From: Vitellaria paradoxa
Taxonomy: Eukaryota; Streptophyta; Magnoliopsida; Ericales; Sapotaceae
Direction of reading: 5' to 3'
DNA: 64,000 nucleotides
Assembly: GCA_019916065.1 (NCBI GenBank)
Contig: CM034242.1
Coordinates: forward strand, 14,694,823-14,758,822
In this document: positions 24,440 through 37,350 of the stretch, piece after piece
How the letters are laid out: the number at the start of each line of letters is the position of its first letter
Numbering within the stretch: position 1 is the first letter of the stretch
Notes under the pieces: model-generated
Databases searched by the model: none
The model's input: the letters and a program-made list of their open reading frames with translations, nothing else
What the model was told of the DNA's origin: nothing
Program-made: the position numbers and the translations under genes

Positions 24440-25190
24440 ACACAATACGGGTACTCCATTTGCTCAGTTTGGGCGATTGACTCTAATTTTTGAATTTTTA
24501 AATTTTACATTCAAACTTAAAACTACTTACATGCACTATAAACACCTTAAGTTTTGGATTCCTACGGCTTTTATTTATACAAATCACTAGATTCTTAGAA
24601 ATGATGCATATTATTTTTTGCGAAAACTGAAGCATGTTTTCTTGGTTAGGGCAATTGACTCCAACTTTTTAAATTATAAGTTTTAAGTTTAAACTTAAAA
24701 CTATTATTGCGCATTACGGACACCTAGAGTCTCATAATCCTGTACTGTTTATTTCTATAAGTCATTGGTGTCTATGAGATTGTATGTGTTAAAGTTTGAC
24801 TAGAGCCTAGTTGTATAGTTTGGATGATTGACTCCAACCTCATAAGTTATAAATTTCAAATTTAAACTTAAAAAAATTATAGTGCACAATGACCATCCTT
24901 GAGTCTTGAATTCTTGTGTTGTTTGTTCTTATAAGTCACTAGTGCATAGGAGATCTTGCATGTCAAAATTTGCAAAGACCAAAGCCTATTTGCCTGATTT
25001 GGGTGATTGACTCAAATTTTCTAAGTTCTAAATTTAAACTTACAACTATTTTTGGGCACCATAGCCATCGCAAGTCTCAGATTCTCACATTGTTTGTTCT
25101 TGTAAATCACTAGTGCCTAGGAGAACATGCACGTCGAATTTTATAAACATTGAAGCCCTTTTGCTCGGTTAGAGCGGTTAACTCCGTTTG
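24440..25190. repeat. Tandem array, about 175-bp units, four copies plus
   Basis: The phrase GATTGACTC (with variants) recurs at about 24473, 24651, 24823, 25003 and 25174, a spacing of 171-180 bp. Between these anchors each unit repeats AAATTTAAACTTAAAACTA, then a GACACC-like phrase, then TTGTTTATTCTTATAAGTCACTAG. Copies are clearly diverged. The unit length is in the range of plant satellite monomers, but the array is short and adjoins the 3' side of an hAT transposase remnant. Confidence 0.8.
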
Positions 25191-25199
25191 TTATTAGAT

Positions 25200-28100
25200 T
25201 ACCAAAGTCATTATGGAAGAATAATTCTATTAGTGATCATCAATCGTTTGACAAAATTAGCACCCTTCTTACCTATCCAAAGTATTGACATATTTCAGTG
25301 CCATAATTAATTGTACATTTAGGAGATAGTTTGTCTGCACAGAATATCAATCTCTATTTTCTCCGATTGTGACTTGTTGTTCACTACACATTTTGAGCAA
25401 AGTCTATAGGAGCATTGGACACCAAGTTATTGTTCAACACTACTTTTCATTTGCAAGCCAATAGATAATCAGAATGTATGATTCACATTTTGAAAGATAT
25501 GTTCAGGTCATACGTTCAAGACTTACATGGTAGCTGGTAGGAATAACTTCTGTTGATTTGGTTTATATATAATATAAGTGTCAAGTTGGCTATCAAGTAC
25601 TACAATATCTATTATAGAAAGTTTTTCTGGATAAAATTGAACAAGACATGTCAATCTTTTTTTTTTTTTTTTTTTTGGTTGTGAGAAAAGAATGAATCAC
25701 TTGAGTTTAAACATGTTACACAAAAAAGTAACCATGTTGTTGTCTCAGTGAAATGATCTTCCAACTCTCGAAGCTATCTATCTATAATGATATTGAACAA
25801 CTCAAATTTGAAATAGTGCAAGTTGGTCATTTCTTAAGTTCTCCATCTTAGATGCTCACAATCTTTAAATAGAGCATTCATGTTTGGTACAACAATATCG
25901 TGTTTGTTGCAAAAAGATGAAACTTCTTACCTTAAAGAATCCCATTTATTTGCTCTCATAATTTCAAACTGTCGCTTAGCCACATTTGCCAAACCCATTG
26001 TATTTCGAATATCTTAATATTTTCCTTGCAATGTTCGTGATAACTCATTTGTAATTTCTAATATGTTTTTCTTAAAATGGAAAATGAATACAAAATCATA
26101 AGATTGCATTACCTCAGGTAAGACAATGGCTTCAGTTCTTTGTTCGAAGCTTAAACCACTCTCTTTAATAATTTCAAGTGAATGCGCTGAAGAAAACATA
26201 GCAATCAAATGAACCAATGTAATATATTGTAAGCCTCATCAAGTATCACTATATCATCTTAATATAATTTCTTGGTTTAAACCTTATTCACTTGTAATTT
26301 CTCATTTATCAAGTGCTTTAATAAGTTTGGCATGTTGTTTTTATCTAAGGATGTTTTGTTTCTTACATGATACTCTAACAATGCTCATGACGCTAGAAAT
26401 AAAGTTAAAAATATCTGCAACTTCATTATGACTCTTTGTAAGAGCTACAAGAGCCAATTAAATTTGATGACTGAAACAATTTACATCAAAGGCATATGAA
26501 TTCTCCCTCAAAATAAGTGCTTTTAAGCCATTGAACTTACTTTGCATATTGTTTGCGCCATCATGACCTTGACCATGCAGCCTTGATATGCTTAATCTAT
26601 TAGTAGAAAATAATGTATCACCACCAACCTTTAATGAAATAACAGTTATTTCAGCCACATATCAAATGCCAAGCAAGCGCTCAATTATATGCCCATTTTT
26701 GTCTACATATCTCAAAACAACCACCATTTGTTCTTTAATTGATACATCACGTGACTCATCGATTAGAACATAAAATAATGAGTCACCAAGATCTTTGATG
26801 ATTACACCACTAGTCTAATCTACAGCAGCTTGAGTAATTTCTTTTGAATATCAGGTGATATCAATTTGTGACGTCCAACAACTTCAATAAGAACAATATT
26901 TTTAACAGTCTCAAGATAACCTAAAAGCTCAAAATAATTTCCTTGATTTTTGAACCTTTAGTTTCATCATGGCCACGAAATTGGAGCCCTTGGTCTAAAA
27001 GAAATCAAGCACACTCAATCGATGCATTCAAGTGTATTCAATAATCACTTGGACTCTTTGTTGGTTACATAAACAACATAGATACAATACTTTGTTTCCG
27101 GTTCATTAGATTGCCACACTTTATCCCAACTTCATCGTGAGTATTATTAAGCCCTCCAATGTAAATATCTAACCTTTTTTTTTTCTCTAATTGGAAAATC
27201 CATCACGAACAAAGGAATTACAATCTCTTTGTTCTCCACTTTTTGACTTAAAAGAGATAACAAAATAGACAATAATAGGCATCTTTACTTATGCTATGCT
27301 CTTACAATGTAGGGTATTGATCATACCAAGCTTTGACGAACTATCAAACAATATTATTCATGTTCGCCTTAGGGAAGCAATGTTAACGAGGTTGGCAAAG
27401 GCCCTTTGGTAGATATGCCCTCTGAATGTTAATCCTTAACATTAGGATGATATTCATAAATTAGTTTTTGTAGTTCTAAATCTACATGGAGACTATCCAA
27501 GTCAACTTAAATAAGACTTTGTTTTGAAGTTTTGGATGATTACACTTGAGCTTTTCTCTTGAAATATTTCTCCATAACGCATTGATAAACCTAATAAATA
27601 CAAAAAAAAAAAAAAATGAATGAAATAATTCTAGATAACAAACACAAGTGATCGAACATAAAATTATAAGATGAACTATTAAGTTATCAAGATAAAAAAT
27701 ATAGTGGCAAATTGTTATAGTTTCTATCATTGCCCGTATTACTCTTAGGTTATCCATACTAAAAAATTAAAAGATACGGATAGATTATTAAATGGAGAAT
27801 TCAAATGCAAGCAACAATAATTCTCAAATTCCTCTCGATTTCAATTTATAATTTTTTTATTGTCCATATAATAGAGAACAAACAACAGAGTAAGCAATTG
27901 AAGTCATAAGTATTCATATCAATTGACAATTGTTATAACTCACAAGCCCTAAATTTAGATATTAATAGAAAAAGAAGAAAAATTTTTAAGAGCAAATTAT
28001 GAATAAAAATTATCTTTGGACTTTGGAGAGAAAGAGATTGTTGGGTTACTCTACTTAGTCACTTGTTTGATACTTAGTAGACCAAATCACCAAAACCACC

Positions 28101-28434
28101 AACTTTTCTAAGCCACCAAAAAGATATGAAGATGAACAAAGGGACTTTTACCTTACACAACAAAAAGCAACAAGATAAAATATAGAAGGAGGATAGTTTT
28201 GTAAAAAAAAAAAAAAAAAAAATTAACCTTTAACATTTTAAAATAAACAATGTAGGTTTTAATCTATAACTTATAGGTAAGAAAGGACAAATTAGGATAG
28301 TAGGGTTAAAAGAGAATTTTAGTAAAAGTAATATGAAAAATATGTAGAACTAATTTATTTTTGTTTCAAAATAATAAGTGAGGCAATTGCTCCTACTCTA
28401 CCAGAGTTATCTCCGCTACCTAATTAATGTATTG
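25200..28434 (-). mobile_element. hAT element remnant (TTF/MYM-type transposase)
   Basis: A decayed transposase on the minus strand occupies about 27420-25650. At the right, the complement of 28385-28434 reads GGTAGCGGAGATAACTC... followed by GCAATTGCCTCACTTA, which resembles the GGGGCGGAG.../GCCCCACTTA terminal region of this hAT group. The matching left terminus was not found, so the left limit is only approximate. Confidence 0.55.
26014..27425 (-). pseudogene. TTF/MYM-type hAT transposase (DUF4371-like), decayed
   Basis: On the minus strand, fragments from about 27425 downwards match the TTF zinc-finger region (RAYLPKGP, then KAWYDQYPTLEYSISKDAYYC after frame correction). Further on come SRLHGQGHDGANNM and NGLKALILREN (26658-26458), and the segment SSAHSLEIIKESGLSFEQR (about 26200-26140). 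These are hallmarks of the zinc finger MYM-type 1-like, DUF4371 hAT transposases. Stops and frameshifts are frequent, so the protein is not made. Confidence 0.8.
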
Positions 28435-30802
28435 ATTAATTGGTCTAACATTCACCATAAAAATTCATATTTCAAATTTTAATTGTTAAATGCATATTAT
28501 ACCATTCAAATCTAAAATAAGGATATAAAGTTGGCATCTAAAGTTGACCTCAATTCTTTTCTAAAACCACCATGATAAGAATTCATTATTTTATTTTAGT
28601 TCTCCACTTTTTGTCCACATACAACAATGACTTTATTTCCTAACTTATAAACCTTTCTACCTAGTAATGACAAAGTCAATTTAACATTTTATTTATAAAT
28701 TCAACAAACTTTTATGGATTTTTTTAATCTTCTTGTGTGTACAAAAATAAAAATAACGAGAAGTTTTTCATAAATAAAATAATCTTCAACCCAAACTTTT
28801 CATTTCAATTTTTTATTTAAAAAAATAAATTCTTATTTTTGAAAAAAAAAATTAAGCATTCATAAGGATAGATAGAAGAGATATAAATATTTAGGAGTTG
28901 TTTTACGGTTCTTGAACCAATTATCTTATAGAACCAAATTAAACTAATCTAATATTAGTCGGGCTTATTTGATTATATAAAATATGTACTGCTTTATGTT
29001 AAAAAAGGAAAAAAAACTTTAAAATCAAGTTAGATTTGAAAAAAACAAAAAAGTCAATTCAAAACCAAATACAAGTCATCAAATTCATAATTTTAAAATT
29101 CATAATTGAATTCAACTGCCAATAAAATTTTAAATTTTTGCACCCTTAACAATTTTAAGATGGATTCAAATCTTTTATTTCATAATAATGTTTCATTTAA
29201 GTCTCATTTTTGTATCAACATGTGTTTGTGTCTTTAAAATTAGAATTATATTTAAATTTAAAATTATAATTAAGTCTTTTAAATACATGTGTACACAAAA
29301 GGTGTGTGAGGAGCGGGTGACCAACTTTTACAATTTTAAGTTAATGATTTTTTCTTTGTTTTAGTTAGTTTATTTTTCTCTATCCTATGTATGGATGGGT
29401 ATGAAGAAACGGAACGGAGGGTTACAATAAGAGGAAATTGCAGCCGCAGTAGTAAGACAAAACAACGTTTCCCAAAAAAACGTTGTTTCAATGAGCCTGA
29501 GAAAACAAAGATCTCAAGGGGTTTATTTGTAAATTTTTACGCGCCCAAAATGCACGCGCACGTTTGGGTTTTTGAATTTTTTCACATCTACCTATGCCAT
29601 CTTCTTTTACCAATTCATGAAGTTCAATCGTATTCTTCTTCATTGAATAGAAGAACCCAATGCTCACCTCCACGTTCTTCTCCGTTGATCAGAAAAAACT
29701 AGTGCTCAGTCCAAAGGATTTAAAAACCTCATGCATTTGGATATTGTGTTCTTGTTCCTTTCTTGTGCTTAATCATCCTTCACATAAACATTTGGGGTAC
29801 TCTCTCACACACACAAAGTTAACACTAGCTGCTAACATTGCTCTATTTTTGAAGTGGATTTCTTGTGTCTCTATAGTTGATCCAAATTTTGGGTTTTGCT
29901 CGGTTTTACATGGAAAGGTGCCTTTGGGTCTTGTTAGAATTTTTGCTTAGAGAGTGTTTTTTGGATTTTATCTACTGAATTTAGTTTAATAAAGAAATAT
30001 TAAACTGATTAGTGGGTTTATAGATTTCTCTTTTTTATATGTTCGTGGGTTCACTTTTTTAATTTTTATTTTATTTTTTGGTATAATTTTTATTTTATTT
30101 TTTGGAGAATAATTGGATTTTCCTAATCTCCTGTCTACTACAAATTCATTACTTGGTAACCTACTATAAGTTTTAAGGACAAAGTTAAAGATGGACTAGG
30201 GTCATAACCCCTCTAAGTAAAGTGTTTACTAAAAATAATTTAATTATAGTTCTGGCCCCCTTAAAATTTTAAAAAATGATGGACTTTATTCAAGAAAATA
30301 CTACTAGTAATACATATAAATTTTTTGTTTAAAAAAAATAAAGTTATGGACCAGTCTCTCTAAAATTTGATTATTGTTCTTAGTTGTTATAAATAATCTA
30401 AGAACAGTATCCGAATAGGCTATTTTTGTATCTGAATGTGCTACAATCTGCTGTGCTGTCTGTTCTGCAAAGATTCAGATGTTGTTTTTCACGTTCGAAT
30501 ACCTGGAATTTTGTTAAATATTCGAATATGTAGCAGCGTATTCAAATAAGAGTTTCAGGGGTATGCCCTTTACTTTGTATATTTTTTTATTTAATACAAT
30601 TTATTTACCTTGAAAAAATTTGTGCAATTGTGAAATGTCATGCATAACTAAAAATATAATTAAAAAATACAATTTCATGTATAGAATGAAAATTTCTAAA
30701 AAATTTCCTAGTACATAAACAACAAAAAAAAATTACAACTCTAAATGTAATAAGCAGTGTAATATTTCCATTTGATGATTTTATTTTTCGACTTCTCATG
30801 TC
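28435..30802. other. Intergenic stretch, no gene assigned
   Basis: It contains two overlapping open frames (103 codons at 29391, 96 codons at 29660) without recognisable domains. A short inverted repeat, AACAACGTTT / AAACGTTGTT, lies around 29460-29490. It could hold an untranslated 5' exon of the FAR1-like gene that follows, but I see no proof. Confidence 0.35.
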
Positions 30803-33074
30803 ATGGAAAATTGTAATTTGCAATCATATTGGTTTAATTTTATTGCAGATACAATGAATAAGGATGGTTGGGATGATTTTTACATTGATGATTTGTTTGA
30901 AACGGCTTCAACATCATTAGGGGGGATTTATGTGAAAAAGGATTCAACACCAATGAGGGAGAATTTATGTGAAAATGCTTCAACACCAACGGGGGAGGAT
31001 GAAGCGTTGACGGTTTCCACACCATTTGTTAGAATGGAGTTCGAGACGTTGGATGCAAACCTCGCATTTTAGAACAGATATGCACATGACAATGGATTTG
31101 GTGACCGAATAAAATATACAAACAAGAGGAAAAGTGATAGAGTCATGACATCTATGCGGTTTGTATGCCCTCGAGAAGGGGTAAAGGCAGAAAATTCACG
31201 TCACATTCATTCCAAGCATCATTCGGATATTAGATGTGGATGTGATGTCAAAATGGGAATTTCTTTAAATGATGATGGAAATTATTATGTGAAATCCTTC
31301 ATTGGAGAACATAACCGTGTGGTAGAGGATAAAGAAACCACTCATCTCCTCAAAGCACATCGAGCCATCAATTTGATCCAAAAACGGGTTATTTTAATTG
31401 CAGTAGGCGCTGAACTTGGCCCTAAGACAATGCATAGGTATATGAGCATTGAAGCTGGGGGATTTGAAAATGTTGGTTTCACTAGAGAGAATATGAAGTC
31501 ATATTTACATACTAAGCGAGCAAAAGATTTGGAATTAGGGAAGACGACAACAATGTTGGAGTACTTTCAAGAACAATTCAAGATAAGTCCATCATTCTTT
31601 TCATTCCAATTAGATTGTGATGAACAAATTACTAATATTTTTTTTGGTAGATGTGAAGATGATGGTTGACTATCAATGCTTTAGTGATGTGTTCAAGTTC
31701 GACTCTTCTTTTGGCACTAATAAGGAATCGCGCCCTCTGAGCATTTTTATGGGGTTTAACAATCATAGACAAAGCGTAGTATTTTTGGGGTGCATAGTTA
31801 TTTGATGAGACGGCTGCCTCATTTGGATGGCTATTCAATGCATTTCTTCGATGTCATGGAGAAGATGCTGCCATGAAAAGTGTGTTGGAAGTAGTTATGC
31901 CTATGGTGTGTCATAGGCTTTGTACTTGGCACATTCTACAAAATGGAACGAAGAACTTGAGCACTATTCTTGGGGCTAAAAAAAATCTTCATATAGGAAC
32001 TTTTTAGGTGCATGTATGAGTATTCTGGTATTAATGGGTTTGAGCAAAAGAGGAAAGCAATATTAGAACAACTTGGCCGTGTCAAAAATAAATGGATTCA
32101 GTCATTTTATGAAAAAAAAAAAAAAAAAACCAACGTTGCATTGCCTACATGAAAGATACATTTACTGTTGGGGCACGTAGCACATAGTTGTGTGAAAGAA
32201 AAAACATAAGGGTGAAACAACATTTAGGAAATGGGTTGTGAAGGAAGAAAATTTTTTACTGGGTTTAAGATGTTCCTAACAAATGTTTGGAAAATGGAAT
32301 TATTGAGTGATTGTAAGTCTCAATAAATAACTCTTCACCTAGCAGTTACTACTTTTAGTATTTTGAGACATGCCGTGGAAATTTATACTCCCAATTTGTT
32401 TAAACTTTTTAGTGAATAATTTCTTCTTAAATTTACTGTTTCATTGGATAAAAATGATCCAATTGAGGTTCCACACATTCAAACTGCGCATGAAGGAGGC
32501 AAAGTTTACAATATACATTTTGATCCATCTTCTATGACTATTGCATATTCTTGTTGCTCGTACAAGATGCGTGGTTATTTTTGTTTACATATTTTGAGGG
32601 TTTTCGATGTGCTCCGAATTGAGAAAATTTTGGATAAGTACGTACTTAAGAGGTGGCCTAGGCATGCGAAAAGTAGCCTATCAAATGCATGGGCGAGATC
32701 ATATACTAAGTTGACAAAGTCGCAAAAGCTCGATATATTGTGCTCAAAATGGTTGCGAATAGCATATCGTGCATTCAAAAATGATGAGGTGCTTGAGCAC
32801 ATTCGAACCCACATAGGAGAGGCTCACTCCATCATCGATATTTGAATTGGTGTCCGTTGATGGTAATGGTTCAAACTCACCTATTTCATATAAGCTAATA
32901 CATGTTGGAGTGATGGGATTAAAGAAGAAATGCAACCCTAAGGCCGTTGGGAAATGGCGTATCAAATCATACTTGGAACGAGTGAGAAAACGAAAGACAT
33001 CTCAAACATCTTCTCAAGTATATATGGTCCAATTTTGTTTAATGAATCATTACAAACCAAAATTAATAACTTAA
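30803..33074 (+). pseudogene. FAR1/FRS-type MULE transposase, decayed
   Basis: The N-terminal acidic segment (30803-31072) is followed by a FAR1 DNA-binding domain (about 31078-31330: RYAHDNGFGDRIKYTNK, MRFVCPREG, CGCDVKMGISL, IGEHN). Next comes the MULE transposase core (SFFSFQLDCDEQITNIF, then after a frameshift at about 31640 the segment SRPLSIFMGFNNHRQSVVF). After FLRCHG a block of about 15 residues is missing before DAAM. A SWIM zinc finger follows at 32540-32600 (pattern C-x-C, C-x-H: SCCSYKMRGYFCLH), and a Lys/Arg-rich tail (32847-33050). A TAG stop near 31069, other stops and frameshifts leave no single frame. It may be a mobile element or a domesticated FRS gene that has died; no terminal repeats were found. 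Confidence 0.82.
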
Positions 33075-33875
33075 TTTGCTGGTTTTGAAGGTAATTGGAG
33101 AGCAAGTTGATTATGGTAATGAAAACGACATTCATTTGACACTTTAGCGTTAAGTAGTTGCAAGCAAATTCAATCGTCACCTTATTTCTTTTGGCCTTGC
33201 ATATATATCAAAAGATGTGGGTATATATCATCATTTCTATTTTGTTATGTTCTTTTCCTTACATTATTTTTTATTTTCTTTATTATTTTTTGTTGTATTT
33301 TATTTTATCTTCATCTAGTGAAATGGCTTTCTATATTTGTATTAGTTCATCTTATGCTTTTGGTGCAAAATGTGATGGAAATTCATTCACTTTGTTATGC
33401 CTTAAAGAGAACTTCCTCTTATGATGTCTTTTGTGCACCAGGAAATGCTGGGATTTCTAACTCAGAGATTCCTCACAACATGTGACACTGTCTTTTGTGC
33501 ACCAATGATTCTTTTAGATGTTATTAATGCTACAGAATTTTGATGCACAGAGATGGGTTCTATTCTTCGCTGGTTTTGGTGTTGGCTCAGTTTGGAGTGC
33601 AATTTTTTCTTTCTTTTAGCCCTGCTTACAAACTAGTTAATGGTTTGAATTGCTGAAGTTGATTCCAAAATTTGGTGGACATGGTTTAATGTTTTTAAAT
33701 TAGTTTAAGTTGTTTGTATAGTGTCAGATATCTTTGCTTCATATGTTCTTTTGCATCCAAAGGTATGCCCCTATCTGAGTTGTACATGCACTTCTATTAT
33801 TAATAATATTATATTTTACTTAAAAAAAGCATATTCTATGATTGTACTTTAACAGTAGCAATCTCATATCCAAGG

Positions 33876-34098
33876 AAAAAAAACATATAGTATTGGGATT
33901 ATAACGTTAAAATATTTTGTTTCCCTACTTGCTATTAGGAAATGTAGCACAAAAGTAGACAGCTAGAACAATGCCAAAAAAAAAAAAAAAAAAACAAATA
34001 TTATTAGGATTATAACCTTAACGTTGTTTCCCCACTTAATACAAGGAAATAAGGCACAGCAGTACTCAGCTAGAATAATGCCAAAAAAAAAAAAAAAA
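33876..34098. repeat. Tandem duplication with A-rich ends (about 110 bp, two copies)
   Basis: Two adjacent segments share GGATTATAACGTTAA / GGATTATAACCTTAA, GTTTCCC.ACTT and CAGCTAGAA.AATGCC, and each ends in a run of 16-20 A (about 33967 and 34083). The tails look retrotransposed, but the segment is too short to classify. Confidence 0.7.
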
Positions 34099-34419
34099 CA
34101 CAAAATCAATCCCAAAGCTCATACCCGTAAGCAACCATTCACTAGCAGTAAACTCATCAAATCGCAATAATTCACTAGTCGTAAACTTAAACTGAGTAAA
34201 CTCATTATTCCTTTCACTTGTAACTTTAAAATTTCATTCCATAAACTGTCATTACGTAGTTTCATCCCATCTATTACAAATAAGAATCACCCTATCTAAT
34301 TCATTGCCAAATGCACAATTTCATTTCACTAATAGTAAAACAACAAAAACAATTACAATAAAAAAATGTGGAAACTTGACTTTATCTTTGCTTGGTTAGC
34401 CTCTACCTTTGCTTGGTTA

Positions 34420-35835
34420 GCCTTCACAAATCTTTTGTTTTTGATCTTCTATTGCTTGTCTCAGCTACTTGACAAATTCCTTAAGAGCTCCATCAAGATG
34501 CCTCACTCGATCCTTGGAGGGGGAAGAGAAATAATGTAGATCAATTTACCCAAACCATGAGCAATACTTGCCACAGCTTCTTCAGCAACTTTGGTGTGTT
34601 GCTTGACCAAGTTTTCTTTGGCACTGATATTCACTAACTTCTTTGTCAAAATCTTAACACTGTTGTTAATTTCTTTAGCCTCAATTGCAACTTTTGAAGT
34701 GATTTCTGGCGATTGAGTCTTATGATTTGGTGATGCCTTTAATGCTTCCTATTCCAAAACGTAAGAAATTTTTATGAAGAAAATCATAAATAAGGACCAA
34801 GCACACACATAGCAGTGCAACATAAGCAACTGATAAGAAATAATTTACTGCAATCTTACCAAAAGTAGCATGATCCCAGTGAGGATTTTATTATACTTGA
34901 TTTATCCTACAAAGAAACATCAAAAAAGTGATTTACATTTAATAGAGGATGCAAAAATAGAATAATGGAATGAATTATTAATATAAAATTCATTTAACGA
35001 AGCTTATACATGCATTGATTTTCTTTTCTTGGTTAATTTTTCTCAATTACTTTGAACCAAAGAGAGACGTAGGATTCATAAGAGTTAGATATCCAAAAAG
35101 ATGAATTTGAGAACATTGAGGTTTAGAATGGTTCTCCTTGGACGTGTATCAACAAGATGCAAGTGATCAATACAAATGAATTAAAAAATAAAATATAAAA
35201 TTTAAACTTACGAAGATTTAAAAACTTGAGAACAAAGAGCAGCAAAAAAAAAAAAAAAACATGTTTTTCTTAAAATTTTTTAATAAGATTTACATTTGAG
35301 ACAATTTTTGCCAATGTGCCATAGCTTGACACTTACCATTCAACCAAAATCTAAAACTATTAGGTGTTGTTAATATAGGATTAACACACGCTTGTTTGGC
35401 TATGATATAATGACAATTGAAGCATAAAACCACTAGATTAACACAAGTCATGAACTCTAAAGATGAAGCCAGGAATCTTTAATGGGGGAGTAAGCTAGTA
35501 GGGAGCTAACACTTTGGGGGGGGGGGAGGAGGAAGAGGGGTAGGAGAAGGAGGAAGACGGGGGACTTCTTATGTATAAAAAAATTTAATTGAAAATATAA
35601 GGCATCTAGTGAGAATTTTAAAATAGTGAAAGGGGCTATCATACATAGCTTTGTTAAAATGAATCATCCAAAAAATTGAAAAAAGATATATATATATTGT
35701 AGAAGAAGAGGCACACTATTTACTTGCCTAATCATCGAAGTATAACTCAGAATGTGAAGATATTGATCCTGAACTTTCAGTTTGGCTAGAGCCTTTTTCC
35801 AACTTTCTCTTCCGCAACCATTTTCTTTTTTCCAT
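34420..35835 (-). pseudogene. Filament-like plant protein (FPP) gene remnant
   Basis: Minus strand. Exon 1 (35835 to about 35725) starts ATG and encodes KWLRKRKLEKGSSQTESS, then SGSISSHSELYFDD followed by a stop. This matches the start of FPP proteins (W-x-W-R-R-K...E-S-S-G-S, S-S-H-S-E-R-F-S-D-D-Q), with the expected Gln codon now TAG. A second block (34755-34420) encodes AKENLVKQHTKVAEEAV, then a frame change and RHLDGALKEFVK, LRQAIEDQKQKI, the signature coiled-coil text of FPP (DUF869). FPPs are long coiled-coil proteins of plants. Several stops and the loss of the rest of the coiled coil show it is a pseudogene. Confidence 0.82.
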
Positions 35836-36637
35836 GTCAATATTTGAAAATCAAACTACCACCAACATATTACAGAGTGTTAGTCTGCACGTGAATTAAA
35901 ATATTATTCAAAAGGTCACTCAAAATCCACCATAAAGCCTTCCTGAACCAACTTTTGTCCTAAAATATGCTTCTTGTTAGGAAATGGGACTGGAAAGAAT
36001 CTATTTAAACCCTATGACAACATTAAAAAAAACATATCCTTGTTAACAACCATAAGCCATCTAATAATAAGGATGACTTGTCTTACTCTCTCAACCTTGC
36101 TTCAAATCAATTCAGTAACCATCCAATACCAACTACAAAACTATGACTTCAAAAATGAACAATAATATAATTAAGTCAAAAGTGAAAGAAATTAATAGAA
36201 ACATATTTGCACATTTCGAAGATAAGTGATTTATTAGTTCAAACAAAATAAGAAACCATAAATGACTTTCTAAAAAACAAAAGAAAAAAAAAAGAAAATT
36301 ATTTGAACCACAGTAATGGGACTACTCATCTGTTCAAACATCAATTATCTTCCTGAATCTCAATACACCAAAAAAAGCAAATCAAAAGATCAATAAAAAT
36401 AGTGGCCGACAACAAAATACAAGGCATTCAACTGAAGATTAACGAATACCCAATGCAAAGATTCAAAATTCGGGGCTACCCATCAAAGCTTAACATCCCA
36501 TAACCACCCATATAATAATCCTCCATATGGTTTCCAATAAAATGTCCTAGAACTCCTATTATTAGGTTTTTTCCAATCATTTGGGACCCAATGCAACTTA
36601 CTAGTTCAAATTTAAACTCTATTTTCTTATCTTTCCT

Positions 36638-36877
36638 TCAGTTTTCATGGAAAACCAGACAATCATGAATTGGAACACTTACATGTATTGTTCTTTTGTG
36701 GAAGAGCTTGAGAGCTCCAACCAAACCAATGCATTGACTTTCCCCACCTGTGATGCCATTTACGATCATGACGGCTTGTGTGATAGCAGTGTAGAATCCA
36801 ACTCCGAAGAGTTCAACAAAGCCTAGTAAATCGGTTGCCGGTTCAAGAAGCTTGATTGATTGCATCGCATGACTCAC
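36638..36877 (-). other. Unassigned 79-codon open frame with a perfect splice donor
   Basis: A minus-strand frame from ATG at 36877 encodes a hydrophobic segment (LLGFVELFGVGFYTAITQAV) followed by IVNGITGGESQ. A consensus splice donor GTAAGT follows ACAT near 36681, so the coding part may be a first exon ending there. The upstream region (to about 36980) looks like a transcribed leader. I do not recognise the protein and find no second exon. It sits head-to-head with SEH1, about 850 bp apart, so it may be a gene start, a fragment, or chance. Confidence 0.3.
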
Positions 36878-37020
36878 CGTGCAAACACTTTCTTGGTTTG
36901 ATTGGATTGAACAACGAGTTCCTGCGCTCTCCTTCTCTAGCTTAGATGTTTGAAGCTCTTCTCTCTTTGCTTTCCGGTGCTTTGAGTGTGAGTAGAGGGG
37001 TCTCGGCTTCAGGACTTAGC

Positions 37021-37350
37021 GGAGGTTTTTATGACATAGCAACAGATAAATTTGAAAATAGCGCCAAGCGACGCAAGGACGCAAGGGCTGCTGTTTTGGT
37101 TTTTATGACATAGCAATAGATGAATTTGAAAATAGCGCCAAACGACGCAAGAGCTGCTGTTTGGGCCTCTCTTCAAACAAAACTGAAACCACGTCGTTCC
37201 AATAGGCCAAACAAAATTAAAAATAGGGCCAAACGATGCAGGGGCTGCTGTTTTGGCCTCTCTTCAAGCAAAACTGAAACCACGTCGTTCTAATTGGCCA
37301 AACAAAATTGGAACCACGTTGTTCTAATGACTTAAACGACGTTGTTTTGA
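37021..37350. repeat. Tandem repeat array in the SEH1 upstream region
   Basis: Related units repeat here. TTTATGACATAGCAA.AGAT and GAAAATAGCGCCAA.CGACGCAA occur at about 37028 and 37101. GGGCTGCTGTTTTGG, GAAACCACGTCGTTC and GGCCAAACAAAATT recur two to three times through 37330. The copies differ slightly. The ACGACG / ACGTCGTT phrases give many ACGT cores, a possible but untested bZIP-type binding pattern. Confidence 0.8.

Noticed and set aside
24440..25190. CRISPR-like spaced repeats
   Set aside because: Units are contiguous, about 175 bp and diverged, in a plant genome; this is a tandem repeat, not an array of short repeats with spacers.
36638..36877. Calling this frame a definite membrane protein gene
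   Set aside because: Only a hydrophobic stretch and a splice donor are visible; no second exon or homologue was recognised, so it is kept as unassigned.
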